From assembly GCA_965222935.1 (NCBI GenBank), contig CBDCVA010000002.1, forward strand, positions 1,054,001-1,118,000: 64,000 bases of DNA, given 5' to 3'. The notes under the pieces are model-generated. The model was not told the origin of the DNA. It saw nothing but the letters and a program-made list of their open reading frames with translations, and searched no databases. This document shows positions 25,411 to 34,616 of this stretch, piece by piece; positions within the stretch are counted from its first letter, which is position 1; the number at the start of each line of letters is the position of its first letter. The stretch comes from CBDCVA01 sp965222935 [NCBI: Candidatus Latescibacterota bacterium]. Lineage in GTDB: Bacteria > Latescibacterota > CBDCVA01. Both the position numbers and the translations under genes were made by a program.

Positions 25411-26472
25411 ATGAAGAACATTGATTTCGGTGATGTTATTGAGGCGATGCAAGGCGATGATCTCGAACGCATCCTATCGAATCTAAAAGGAGGCGGTATC
25501 TCGAAGTCATTGCTGAAGGGAAAGAACGAGACGCGTTACAGCAATTGGTTCTCCGGTAAAGGCGCAACACTGTTGCAACTTACGGCGTTTCTACGTCCAG
25601 CCCTAGCCCCTGCTCTTTTGGAAATAGGAGCAGAGATGGATCTTCACTCGGCCTGCGCGTTGGGTGATACGGATGAAATTGGCAAGTTTCTTGCCGCAGA
25701 TCCGGGTGCATTGGATGAACAAATCGATACCTTCTACCCGATTCAATACGCCATTCGCAACTCGGATGCCCTCAGGTATTTGCTCGAGCATGGAGATGAT
25801 GCTAATCGTCCGATTCAGAAAATGGCCTGGTATGACTGGGAAGACCAAGCCGCTGAACGGGGCCTATCGGACTGGCGGCTGATCCATATGGTTGCTCTTG
25901 TAGGACATGACGTAAAGAGCATAGAGACAGCGGAAATCCTGAATGAGTTTGGCGCCGATCTGAACGCTTTTTCATCTCCCTTTGGCCACACAGCCCTTCA
26001 TATCGCCGCCATATATGATGGGCATCTACTCATCCGGTGGTTAGTGGAGCATGGTGTAGATGTTGACGTAGGCACCGTTGATAAAGGACAGACATCGGCG
26101 ACAACAGATCTTTTTGACGGTTCAGCGTTTGCCCCATTCGATTCTTACGCTCAGACTCCTCTCATGCTGGCCCTTGGCGAAGGGGCGAATCAAGCCGTGG
26201 AAGCCTTGTTGGATGTTGGGGCTGATGCCAACGCCAGAGATTCCGCAGGTTTTACTCCCTTGTATTATGCGGCTGGCGCCTTCTGGAAAGAGAATGTTGG
26301 TCACGTGAAACTTCTGCTAAAACATGGCGCTTCGTTAAGTTCAACAGACGCACGAGGCAGACGGCCAATCGATTTGGCAAGGTGCAAGAAGTATCAAGAG
26401 ACCGTCGAATTATTAGAGAACGGAGACCAAGGCAATCCATTGAGGACACCCGGTTCTCAAACTACTGATTAA
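25411..26472 (+). CDS. Ankyrin-repeat protein
   Basis: 353 residues. Ankyrin repeats are visible as LHSACALGDTDEIGKFLAAD, HTALHIAAIYDGHLLIRWLV, TPLMLALGEGANQAVEALLD and TPLYYAAGAFWKENVGHVKL, with a degenerate repeat around SDWRLIHMVALVGHD. No signal peptide or enzymatic domain. Base composition is clearly more AT-rich than the neighbours, suggesting transfer. The start is taken at ATG 25411 because upstream codons derive from the duplicated repeat tail; its ribosome site is weak. Function is probably protein binding. Confidence 0.8.
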   Translation: MKNIDFGDVIEAMQGDDLERILSNLKGGGISKSLLKGKNETRYSNWFSGKGATLLQLTAFLRPALAPALLEIGAEMDLHSACALGDTDEIGKFLAADPGALDEQIDTFYPIQYAIRNSDALRYLLEHGDDANRPIQKMAWYDWEDQAAERGLSDWRLIHMVALVGHDVKSIETAEILNEFGADLNAFSSPFGHTALHIAAIYDGHLLIRWLVEHGVDVDVGTVDKGQTSATTDLFDGSAFAPFDSYAQTPLMLALGEGANQAVEALLDVGADANARDSAGFTPLYYAAGAFWKENVGHVKLLLKHGASLSSTDARGRRPIDLARCKKYQETVELLENGDQGNPLRTPGSQTTD

Positions 26473-26518
26473 GCAAGGAGTACAACGGGTGGTCATGGCG
26501 CGCTCGTACCCGCGCCGG

Positions 26519-26547
26519 TTGACAAGTGCGGGCCGCCTGCCTACCCT
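26519..26547 (+). promoter_or_regulatory. Possible sigma-70-type promoter for the lipoprotein/outer-membrane pair
   Basis: TTGACA at 26519-26524, a 17-base spacer, then TACCCT at 26542-26547. The -35 is perfect; the -10 matches three of six. It lies 62 bp before the lipoprotein start. Confidence 0.4.
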
Positions 26548-26609
26548 CATTCTTCGTGAAACCAGGTCAGCACGCTGAACTCCTGTTGCCGCTCCGAGCC
26601 CGTCGAAAG

Positions 26610-27749
26610 ATGCGCATGGGACGTTGGCGCGGGACGATAGGGCTCGCCGCTCTGGCGCTTGCGCTGGGGGGTTGCACGCGCGAGGACATCACCTCCGTCG
26701 GCGGGGACCTGCCCGTCCGAGGCAGCTTCGGGGGCGCGCGCGAGGCCACGCTCGAGCTCACCGCTCCCGTCGGCCGATTCGTGCAACGGGTTCCCGTGGC
26801 GGTTGGCGGAGCGCCCCAACTCTACGTAGGTGCGTTCGGTGCGGCGCGCGCTCGCATGCTGGTGCGTTCGCCGCCCGCGACAGGCGCGCGCGAAGTCATC
26901 GAAGCACGGCTCGAATTCGACGTGGACGAGGCGCTGGGTCCCTCGGTCTCCACCCGGCTGGTCGTGCGGGAGGTTCTGGAGGGCTGGGAAGAAGCCTCGA
27001 CCTTCGTGGACAGCCTCGGCAACTTCGACCCCCCTACCGTTGACGAGACGAGGTCCATAGGCGAGGTTGAATTGGCGCCCCAGAGCCTCCCGGGGACGAT
27101 CTCGATCCCTCTCGACCCCGCCGCCGTCCAGCGGGTGATGGCCACCCTCGTCTCCGTCGGCACCACGGGCTTTTTGGTCGAAAGCGTTGGCGAGGGCCAG
27201 CTCTTCGGTGTGCACGCCCTGGAAGGCGAAGAGCCCGAGCGCGCCCCCCGGCTCTTCATCAGCTATTTCTCCACCACAGGCGAATCCGAGCCCTTCACCT
27301 TCACGCTGGCCTCGGAGGCGGACTCCTACTACTTCGTTCAAGCCCCGGAGGTGGCGCCCATCCCGTCGGTGGCCAACGGCCTAGTCTATGAGGGCGACAT
27401 CACGGTGGACCTAGCGTCGGTCGGAGTCCCCCCCGAGGCCTCGCTCAGCGTGGGGACGTTCCATACCGAAGTGGACCCGACCCGCTCCTTCTTCGAGCAG
27501 ATGGAGGTGCAGCTCGTGTGGGAGAGCAGGGATACGCGTGTGCTTGCAGGGACGATGACCTTCACCCCCGACGAGATGGAGGCGACGCTGGACATCAGCG
27601 ACGCGGTCCTCCATCAACTGAGCGATGGCGTGGCGTCGCCGCAGAAGCTCATCGTCTCACCGGCCTCCCGAACGAGCAACTACGAGCGGATCGTCCTGGC
27701 CTCACCCCGGCTTTCGTTCATCTACACTTTCCCACCCTCTCTCGACTAG
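26610..27749 (+). CDS. Lipoprotein of unknown function
   Basis: 379 residues starting MRMGRWRGTIGLAALALALG with a lipobox GGC right after, so it is predicted to be lipidated. The mature protein is rich in beta-type sequence with a Cys-Thr-Arg-Glu start after lipidation. Repeated phrases such as SIPLDPAAVQRVMA and LDISDAVLHQLSDG suggest DNRLRE-like beta-sandwich domains. The stop is five bases before the outer-membrane protein gene, so the two form an operon and may form a complex at the outer membrane. No recognised enzymatic motif. Confidence 0.7.
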   Translation: MRMGRWRGTIGLAALALALGGCTREDITSVGGDLPVRGSFGGAREATLELTAPVGRFVQRVPVAVGGAPQLYVGAFGAARARMLVRSPPATGAREVIEARLEFDVDEALGPSVSTRLVVREVLEGWEEASTFVDSLGNFDPPTVDETRSIGEVELAPQSLPGTISIPLDPAAVQRVMATLVSVGTTGFLVESVGEGQLFGVHALEGEEPERAPRLFISYFSTTGESEPFTFTLASEADSYYFVQAPEVAPIPSVANGLVYEGDITVDLASVGVPPEASLSVGTFHTEVDPTRSFFEQMEVQLVWESRDTRVLAGTMTFTPDEMEATLDISDAVLHQLSDGVASPQKLIVSPASRTSNYERIVLASPRLSFIYTFPPSLD

Positions 27750-27754
27750 GGCCG

Positions 27755-28945
27755 ATGATGCTTCGGTTCGGATCGTGCGCTTTTGTCCTGGCCATCGCGC
27801 TGGCACCCGTCCTGGCGGTGCAGCCTGCGAGAACGGATAGCGTCTTCTCCGCCAACGGCGTCGGGGTCGAAGTGGACCAGGCGAGCCTGCGTTCACGCGC
27901 CCTGGGCGGCGCGGAGATCGCCGCGCTCGACCCCGAGGGTTTTCCGGGGCGCAACCCGGCGGGCGTACTCGCCTCGGACGGACCCGGCGTGGCCACCTCC
28001 TACGTCGGTCAGTGGCGCGAGCTCAAGCCCGCGGCGGGCGAGCGGACCACGGTCACGGACGGGCGGATCGACTACCTGCGCCTGATCGTTCCCGTCTCTC
28101 CGAAGACCGGCCTGGCCTTTGGCCTGACGCCCCTTACACGCGTCAGCTTCGGCACACGCTACGACCAGACCGTTACCCTGGGGGGGATGCCGACCCACCT
28201 GGATATCCAGTGGCACCTGCACGGCGGCCTGAGCGAGGCGGCCCTGGATATCGCGCGTCGCCTGAGTCGCCGCCTGATCGTCGGACTGCGCGTGGGGAGC
28301 GTCTTCGGGCCTCTGAAGGAAAAGTGGGAGCTTTCCGCCTCTGGAGGCACCACGTTCACCTCGGCCGAAAGCGAGCTGTTGCGCGAGCACCTGGGGTTGC
28401 GGGTCAAGTTCGGCGCCATCGCGGAGCTGGCGAAAGGTCTGACCGCAGGAGCCATCTACGTGCCGCAGGTGGACATCAACCAGAGGCGGCGCATCAACAA
28501 GGTCGCCGGCGAACGCCTCCTGGCGAAGGGCACCTTCGAGATGCCAGCGGAGTGGGGTCTGGGCGCGGCGCTCGTTGCCGGGTTCTGGGAGGTGCGCGCG
28601 GACGTCTCCCAGACGCGCTGGGCCGGCGCCGAAAACCCCGAAAGCCAGCTTCGCTTCCGCAACACAATGGCTCTAGCGACGGGAATCCAGCGCCGCCTGC
28701 GGCAGCGCGGGCTGGTGGTGGGGATAGGGTACCGCCAGCGCGAGCTCTATGTGCTCCACCCGGGCGAGACCCGGCCACGGACCGAGCGCTTTATCACCTG
28801 GGGCGTGGGCTTCCGCAGCCCCGAGCGCGAGGGAAAGGGCCGGTTCGGCATCGACATCGCGGCCGAGTACGGCGTTCGGGACAACGAGGGCGGCCTGACC
28901 GAACGCGCGCTGCGTCCGGCCGTCTCGTTTGCGCTCTGGCCCTAA
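27755..28945 (+). CDS. Outer-membrane beta-barrel protein (FadL/PorV-like)
   Basis: 396 residues with signal peptide (MMLRFGSCAFVLAIALAPVL, cleaved near QPARTDS). The early segment RALGGAEIAALDPEGFPGRNPAG, followed by alternating amphipathic strands and a final aromatic strand (RALRPAVSFALWP), fits barrels of the FadL or PorV type. It probably receives or passes hydrophobic material, or serves as partner of the upstream lipoprotein. Two adjacent ATGs at 27755 and 27758. It ends back-to-back with the convergent ABC exporter gene. Confidence 0.7.
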   Translation: MMLRFGSCAFVLAIALAPVLAVQPARTDSVFSANGVGVEVDQASLRSRALGGAEIAALDPEGFPGRNPAGVLASDGPGVATSYVGQWRELKPAAGERTTVTDGRIDYLRLIVPVSPKTGLAFGLTPLTRVSFGTRYDQTVTLGGMPTHLDIQWHLHGGLSEAALDIARRLSRRLIVGLRVGSVFGPLKEKWELSASGGTTFTSAESELLREHLGLRVKFGAIAELAKGLTAGAIYVPQVDINQRRRINKVAGERLLAKGTFEMPAEWGLGAALVAGFWEVRADVSQTRWAGAENPESQLRFRNTMALATGIQRRLRQRGLVVGIGYRQRELYVLHPGETRPRTERFITWGVGFRSPEREGKGRFGIDIAAEYGVRDNEGGLTERALRPAVSFALWP

Positions 28946-30790
28946 CTATCTCCCAAGGGCCGCAACGCGATCCGCACCCTCGGCATCGCCGAACTGAAGC
29001 TCGTAGAGCTTCGCGTAGAGCCCGCCGCGTTCGATGAGCTCCCGGTGCGTCCCTTGCTCCCGGACACGCCCGCGCCCCAGCACGATGATCTTGTCCGCCG
29101 TGCGGATGGTCGAAAGCCGGTGCGCGATGACAAGTGACGTCCGCCCCGCCATCAACTTCGTCAGCGCGTCCTGGATCAACAACTCCGTCTCGGTGTCAAC
29201 GCTGCTAGTCGCCTCGTCCAGGACCAGGATGCGCGGGTCGGCCGCCAGCGCCCGCGCGAAGGCGATGAGCTGCCGCTGCCCCACCGAAAGGAGCGCTCCC
29301 CGCTCGCCCAAGGGCGTGTCGTAGCCATCAGGGAGCGCCCGAATGAACCGATCGGCATTCACGTGGCGCGCCGCGGCCTCCACCCTTTCGCGGCTGATGG
29401 CGGGTTTTCCCAGCGTGATGTTGCGAAGGACCGTGTCGCTGAAGATGAACGGGTCCTGAAGCACGATGGCGAGCTGGGACCTCAGCGCCGGCTTGCTCAA
29501 TTCGCTGATGTGGGTGCCATCCAACAGGATCGATCCGCGTTCGATCTCATAAAAGCGACCCAGAAGGCTCGTGATCGTCGTCTTGCCCACACCCGTCGGG
29601 CCGACGATGGCCAGCCGGTCGCCTGGCTCAGCGGCGAAGCTCACGCCCTCGAGGACGGGCTCACCGGGGCTGTAGCTGAAGTGCACGTCGCGGAACTCGA
29701 TCCTCGCTCCGCCCCCATTCCCGCCCGAGATGGGCGTGAAGAGTCCGGGGCGGCCCTCGGCGCCGTCGCCTCCAGCCGCTCCGAGACCGGCTTCCTCCGG
29801 TTCGTCGAGCAGTGCGAAGATCCGCTCGCTGGCGGCCATCGCGGCCTGGATGACATTGTAGCGCTCGGTCAAGTTGCGGATGGGCCAGAAGAAGCGGCGC
29901 GAATAACCGATGAATGCCACCAGCACTCCCACCTGGAGGGTGTCCTCGATGGCTCGAAAACCGCCGTACCAGATAATCAGCGCTACGCCCACCGCCTGGA
30001 GCACATCCGCCATCGGGATGAACGCCGCGTAGTAGAAGACGCTGCGGATGAACGCATCGCGGTAGCCCGCGTTAATCGTCCGGTAGCGGTCCAGGTGGTG
30101 CCGTTCACGGCAGAAGAGTTGAACGACCCCGATGCCGGTGAGGGTCTCCTGGGCCAGCGCATTCATCTCAGCGAGCTTGACGCGCGTCTGGCGGTAAGCC
30201 ACACGGACCAACCGTTTGAACTGCCACAGCGTGAGCGTGAGCAGCGGCAGAAGCGCCAAGACGACCAGCGCCAGCCGCCAATCGAGCAGGAACATGGCGA
30301 CGGCGACGCCCACCACGATGAACAGATCTCCCAGGATGGTGACCACGCCCGTACTGAAGAGCTCATGCAGCGCCTGGACGTCGGACGTCACGCGCGTCAT
30401 CACCTGACCAACGGGCCGCTTGTCGAAGAAGCGCTGCTCCATCCGCTGAACGTGCTCGAAGATTCCCGCGCGCACGTCGAACATGGCATTCTGTCCGGCC
30501 ACCTGCGTGATGTAGTTGTGGGCGAAACGCAGCCCGAAGAACACCAGGCGCGTCCCCACGTAGATGAGCGCGATGACCCACAGGCCGCGGACATCGCCGT
30601 GGGCAATGTGATCGTCGATGGCGACCTTGATCAGGTACGGCCCCAACAGCTCCAGCGCCGACCCGGCGAACAGAAGCACAAGCGCGACACCCAACTGCGC
30701 CGAATACGGCCGCAAGTAGCGCAGGAGCCTCCACGCAAGCTGCGCGTCGTAGACCTTCTGCTCCTGATCGACCCCGGCGCCCTCGTTCAT
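28946..30790 (-). CDS. ABC exporter half-transporter, consensus ATPase
   Basis: 614 residues: six-helix membrane domain, then a nucleotide-binding domain with Walker A in GPTGVGKTTITS, signature LSVGQRQ, Walker B with catalytic glutamate in ILVLDEATSSVD, and H-loop VIAHRLST. Its start overlaps the stop of the preceding gene as ATGA, so the two are translationally coupled and very likely form a heterodimer. The membrane domain is of the MsbA/multidrug type. Substrate unknown. Confidence 0.88.
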   Translation of the reverse strand: MNEGAGVDQEQKVYDAQLAWRLLRYLRPYSAQLGVALVLLFAGSALELLGPYLIKVAIDDHIAHGDVRGLWVIALIYVGTRLVFFGLRFAHNYITQVAGQNAMFDVRAGIFEHVQRMEQRFFDKRPVGQVMTRVTSDVQALHELFSTGVVTILGDLFIVVGVAVAMFLLDWRLALVVLALLPLLTLTLWQFKRLVRVAYRQTRVKLAEMNALAQETLTGIGVVQLFCRERHHLDRYRTINAGYRDAFIRSVFYYAAFIPMADVLQAVGVALIIWYGGFRAIEDTLQVGVLVAFIGYSRRFFWPIRNLTERYNVIQAAMAASERIFALLDEPEEAGLGAAGGDGAEGRPGLFTPISGGNGGGARIEFRDVHFSYSPGEPVLEGVSFAAEPGDRLAIVGPTGVGKTTITSLLGRFYEIERGSILLDGTHISELSKPALRSQLAIVLQDPFIFSDTVLRNITLGKPAISRERVEAAARHVNADRFIRALPDGYDTPLGERGALLSVGQRQLIAFARALAADPRILVLDEATSSVDTETELLIQDALTKLMAGRTSLVIAHRLSTIRTADKIIVLGRGRVREQGTHRELIERGGLYAKLYELQFGDAEGADRVAALGR

Positions 30791-32526
30791 GCGTGCGCGA
30801 TTTCCTCCGCCAGCAACTGTTTGCGGTAGAGCGCGGCGTAACGCCCGCCCTTCGCCAGAAGCTCCTCGTGCGTCCCCTGCTCGACGATCCGCCCTTCATC
30901 GAGGTAAACGATCAGGTCGCAATCCTTGATGGTGGAAATGCGGTGCGAGACGAAAAGACAGGTTTTGCCCCGGGTCGCTTCCACAAGCCCCGCCAGGATG
31001 CGTTCCTCCATCTCTGCGTCAACCTGGCTGAGCGCGTCGTCGAACAGGAAGATCTCCGGATTGACGAGCAGCGCCCGGGCAATGGCCACACGCTGCTTCT
31101 GGCCGCCCGAGAGCGTCACGCCCCGCTCGCCCACTACCTGATCGAGTCCATCGGCGAACTGGGCCAGGTCCGCCTCCAGTCCTGCCAGGCGCACGACCTT
31201 GTCCACGCGCTCGTCGGACGCCTCGTCAACGCCATAGGTCACGTTGCGGCGCACCGTGTCGCTGAAGAGGAACGCTTCCTGCGGAACCGCGCCGATGGAG
31301 TGCCGCAGCGCCCGGAGCGAAATCTGCCGCACCGGCGCCCCTCCGACGGCGATGCTCTCGCCGGCCGCGTCGTACAGGCGCGTCAAGAGCGACAATAGCG
31401 TGGACTTGCCCGAGCCCACCGGCCCCACGACCGCCACCCGCGCACCCTCGGGGAGATTCAGCGTGAGGTCGTGCAGGACGGGTCTGCCGTCATAAGCGAA
31501 GGAGAGGCCGCGCAGCGCGATGTCCCCGCGCACGCGTTCTCCGGACGCCTCCGGCTGCGAATCGGTGATGGTCGGCTCGGCCTCGATGACCTCCCGGATG
31601 CGCGCCCAAGAGGCCGCCCCGCGCTCGTAGAGATTCCACACCCACCCGATGGAGATCATGGGCCAGATGAGCATGACCAGGTAGCCGTCGAAGGCGACGA
31701 ACTCTCCCAGGGTCAGCTCGCCCGCGATCACGCGCTGACCGCCCACGAGCAAGATCAACGCCGCACCCAGTCCACCGATCGTCATGAAAAGCGGCATGAA
31801 GATTCCCCGCGCTATCGCCAGTGAGATGCTCCGCTGCACATATTCCCGAGTTACTCCGCGGAACTCCTCGCCCTCGACCGCCTCCATGCCGTAAGCCTTC
31901 ACCACACGGATGCCCGACAGGTTCTCCTGAACTTTGGTGTTGATCACGCTGAACTGCTCCTGGACGCGCCGGAACCGCTCGTGGATGGCCCTGCCCAACG
32001 TCTTCGCTGCGATGGGGAAAAGCACGAGCGGGATGAGCGAGATGACCGTCAGGCTCGGATCAATGACGAGCATGAACGAAAGCGCTGCGACGCCCACGAC
32101 AATGCCCTCCGACGAGTACATGATCCCCGGACCCAGCATTTCGCGCACCGCGTCCATGTCATTGGTCAGCCGCGCCATCACGTCGCCCGTCCGCCACCGG
32201 TTGTAGAAGGGAGCGTCCAGCCGCAGCAGACGGTTGAAGAGCATGTTACGCAAGTCGAACTCGATCCGGCGGGAAGCGACGATGGTCGTACGCCGGACGA
32301 GGTAGAGGAAGACGCCGTAACCTATCATGGCGCAGACGAGCAGGACCGCGTAGTCCGCCAACACCGAGCGGTCGAGCCCGCCCTCCAACTCATCGATCGC
32401 GGCCCGCACGATCCATGGCACCAGCGCCATCAGTCCATGCGCGACGGCCGTCGCCGCGAACCCCGCGACGAGCACGCGCCTGTACCGCCAGACGAAGGGG
32501 GCCAGACCGCGCAGCTTACGTATCAC
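30787..32526 (-). CDS. ABC exporter half-transporter, degenerate ATPase site
   Basis: 579 residues from GTG 32526 (VIRKLRGLAPF), eight bases after the stop of the upstream gene; an in-frame ATG at 32589 would overlap that gene by 56 bp. It has Walker A GPVGSGKSTLLS, signature LSGGQKQRVA and H-loop FVSHRIST. Walker B reads IFLFDDALSQVD, with aspartate in place of the catalytic glutamate. Such asymmetry is known in heterodimeric exporters like TM287/288 and BmrCD, where one site hydrolyses poorly. First gene of the coupled pair. Confidence 0.85.
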   Translation of the reverse strand: MIRKLRGLAPFVWRYRRVLVAGFAATAVAHGLMALVPWIVRAAIDELEGGLDRSVLADYAVLLVCAMIGYGVFLYLVRRTTIVASRRIEFDLRNMLFNRLLRLDAPFYNRWRTGDVMARLTNDMDAVREMLGPGIMYSSEGIVVGVAALSFMLVIDPSLTVISLIPLVLFPIAAKTLGRAIHERFRRVQEQFSVINTKVQENLSGIRVVKAYGMEAVEGEEFRGVTREYVQRSISLAIARGIFMPLFMTIGGLGAALILLVGGQRVIAGELTLGEFVAFDGYLVMLIWPMISIGWVWNLYERGAASWARIREVIEAEPTITDSQPEASGERVRGDIALRGLSFAYDGRPVLHDLTLNLPEGARVAVVGPVGSGKSTLLSLLTRLYDAAGESIAVGGAPVRQISLRALRHSIGAVPQEAFLFSDTVRRNVTYGVDEASDERVDKVVRLAGLEADLAQFADGLDQVVGERGVTLSGGQKQRVAIARALLVNPEIFLFDDALSQVDAEMEERILAGLVEATRGKTCLFVSHRISTIKDCDLIVYLDEGRIVEQGTHEELLAKGGRYAALYRKQLLAEEIAHA

Positions 32527-32533
32527 GGGCGGC

Positions 32534-33259
32534 TCATCCCACCGCTTGCGTCCCGATGCGCGCGAACCCCTCGGCAAACCGGCAGTCATCCATCCCCGCC
32601 GTGATGTTCGCTTCGAGCGCCCGGTAGCGCGCCAGGACCCCGTAGCTCTCCGACAACTGAGGTTGCGCGGCCAGCGCCTTCATAGCCTCGACCTTCCTGT
32701 CGAAAACCGACGTGATGTCAACATAGAGGTGGGGCAGGAACTTCGTGACGGGCGCTGTTCCCAGATGCGCCTCGTAGCAGACCAGATCGGGCCGATCGAA
32801 CGGCGGGTGCGAGGTCTCGATCCCCGGCGCGCCGCAGTAGCTGCGGGCCCAGAGGACAGCCTGGGTCGTCTCGAAGTGGTCGGGATGCGTAAAATCGTTG
32901 ATCCAGTGGCTCAGCACCAGGTCGGGCCGGAATGCTCGGATCGTATCGAGAACCTGAAGCCGACGATCCGGCCCCAGTATCAGCGGACTGTCCCCGAAGT
33001 CGAAGCAATCGATCTCCGCCCCGAGAATCCCCGCCGCCGCCTCGATCTCCGCCTTGCGAATCGCTTTGATCTCATGGGGCGTCGGTCGAGGGTCTCTCGC
33101 CCAGAGCGTCGCGGATTCGCATCGCTCACCGTAGGTCATGTCGTACACCTGCACCGTCCCTCCAGCCTCGACGAACCGGATGATCGTGCCCCCGGCGCGA
33201 GAGCAGAAGTCGGCCGCGTGGGCGCTGAACACCAGCACCCGCATTCCTTCGCCGATCAT
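32534..33259 (-). CDS. PIG-L/LmbE-fold protein, likely 4-oxalomesaconate hydratase (GalB-like)
   Basis: 241 residues. The zinc site reads SAHAADFCSRAGGT where deacetylases have HPDDE, and the later ligand is in THPDHFETT. The general-base aspartate is alanine while the metal-binding histidine and aspartate remain. GalB, a PIG-L-fold hydratase of gallate catabolism, has a similar HSADF-type motif followed by GERGESAKLW; here GERCESATLW. I therefore favour hydratase over deacetylase. AAGGAG lies six bases before ATG 33259. It precedes the ABC pair with an eight-base gap. Confidence 0.65.
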   Translation of the reverse strand: MIGEGMRVLVFSAHAADFCSRAGGTIIRFVEAGGTVQVYDMTYGERCESATLWARDPRPTPHEIKAIRKAEIEAAAGILGAEIDCFDFGDSPLILGPDRRLQVLDTIRAFRPDLVLSHWINDFTHPDHFETTQAVLWARSYCGAPGIETSHPPFDRPDLVCYEAHLGTAPVTKFLPHLYVDITSVFDRKVEAMKALAAQPQLSESYGVLARYRALEANITAGMDDCRFAEGFARIGTQAVG

Positions 33260-33453
33260 CGCCGCTCCTTAGGTATGATGCCAGACAGAGAGTCAAGGCC
33301 ACACGGCCTGCGCATACCGCCCCATGATAACCCGTAAGCCATACCCGGCGCCAATCGAAGCGCTCGGAAAGCAGGGCCGGCGAGACCGCGCTGAAGCCCG
33401 TCATCCAAGCGGCCATCGGAGACTTTTCACGTCTGGACGCGCCTCAGGGACGC

Positions 33454-33482
33454 TTGACACGCCGCGCGACCCGCCTTAATCA
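33454..33482 (+). promoter_or_regulatory. Weak promoter candidate before the M24 gene
   Basis: TTGACA at 33454-33459 with TTAATCAT-like sequence 16-18 bases on. The -35 is perfect but the -10 is poor. It lies in the 258-bp divergent gap between the GalB-like gene and the M24 gene, 36 bp before the latter's start. Confidence 0.3.
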
Positions 33483-33517
33483 TTCGGCGACGCCCATCCT
33501 TGACCCAGGAGGCACGC

Positions 33518-34594
33518 TTGGACCGCATTGCGAAGCTCCTCGCCTTACTGGCACGCCGCGCCGCGGGCGGTTACGTCACCGGCGTCCGCCAGCATCTTCA
33601 CTACTTCACGGGCATCTACGATGTGGGCGGGGCCTTGCTCGTCGCCCCCGGCCGCCAACCGGTTCTGTGCGCCAGCTTCTATGACCGCTACAACGCTATG
33701 GATCAGGCCGAGGCCCTGGGCTGTGACGTCGAGATCACCCACCCCCCGGACCGCCTCGCGTCGATCGCGGGGCCGATCGCCGAGCGGATCGAGGCCTGGG
33801 GGCTGCGATCCGTCCTGCTCGACGGCGCGGGGCGACCGGAGGGCTTTGCGGAGGTTGCCCCGAGCACCGCGTTCGCTATGGACGACCACGCGGGCTTTGA
33901 GATCCGGCGCAAGAAAGAACCCGGGGAGTACGCGATGCTCCGCAGAGCCTGCAGTATCGCCGATGCGGCCATGGGTGCCATGTTCGCAGCCATCCGCCCC
34001 GGTGTTCGCGAGACCGACATCGTTGGCGAAGGGCAGTACGCGGCACGGCGGCTCGGCAGCGAGTGGGACGCCTTCACATTCCGCATGACGAGCGGGCCGC
34101 GTTCGGCCTACCCCGACGGCAACGCCACCGATCGCATCATCCAGCGAGGCGATATGGGCTTCATCGATGTCGGGATCCTCCACTACGGCTACCTTGGCGA
34201 TTTCACGCGCAGTTTTGTCGTCGGCGAGCCGATCCCCCTCCAGACCGAGATCATCAGTGCCGCGACGAACGCCATGCTCGCCGCCCAAGAGGCCGCAAAG
34301 CCCGGGATGCCCGCCCGCGACCTGCATCGGGTCTGCGTGGACGCCCTCGCCGAAGCCGGCCTGGCCGAGCACTTCTTCCACCACGCCGGCCACGGCCTGG
34401 GCCTCGGCGTCGAGCCGCCCATGATCACGCCCGAATCGGAAGATGTGATGGCGGAGGGGGATTGCTTCACCATCGAGCCCGGTGTCTACATCCGGGGCTT
34501 CGGCGGCGCCCGCATGGAGAACGACCTGATCCTGTACGCCGACGGGGTCGAGAGCATGACGAAGTTCCCCCTCGACTTCGTTCTGGCCGTATGA
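33518..34594 (+). CDS. M24-family Xaa-Pro peptidase-like protein
   Basis: 358 residues from TTG 33518, which has AGGAGG five bases upstream; an alternative TTG at 33500 lacks one. Five metal ligands are visible: two aspartates in IDVGILHYGYLGDFTRSF, histidine in HHAGHGLGLG, glutamates in FTIEPGVY and GARMENDLIL. N-terminal creatinase-like domain with LHYFTGIYDVGGALLV. Only distantly similar to the M24 protein at 18527. Its neighbours are catabolic and not proteolytic. Confidence 0.82.
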   Translation: MDRIAKLLALLARRAAGGYVTGVRQHLHYFTGIYDVGGALLVAPGRQPVLCASFYDRYNAMDQAEALGCDVEITHPPDRLASIAGPIAERIEAWGLRSVLLDGAGRPEGFAEVAPSTAFAMDDHAGFEIRRKKEPGEYAMLRRACSIADAAMGAMFAAIRPGVRETDIVGEGQYAARRLGSEWDAFTFRMTSGPRSAYPDGNATDRIIQRGDMGFIDVGILHYGYLGDFTRSFVVGEPIPLQTEIISAATNAMLAAQEAAKPGMPARDLHRVCVDALAEAGLAEHFFHHAGHGLGLGVEPPMITPESEDVMAEGDCFTIEPGVYIRGFGGARMENDLILYADGVESMTKFPLDFVLAV

Positions 34595-34616
34595 TTGTAG
34601 CTAGAGGAGCCGTATT

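Noticed and set aside
29363-30829. 488-codon plus-strand frame inside the ABC exporter gene
   Set aside because: Antisense to a gene with Walker A, signature and Walker B motifs; it is low-complexity, R/E/Q-rich sequence.
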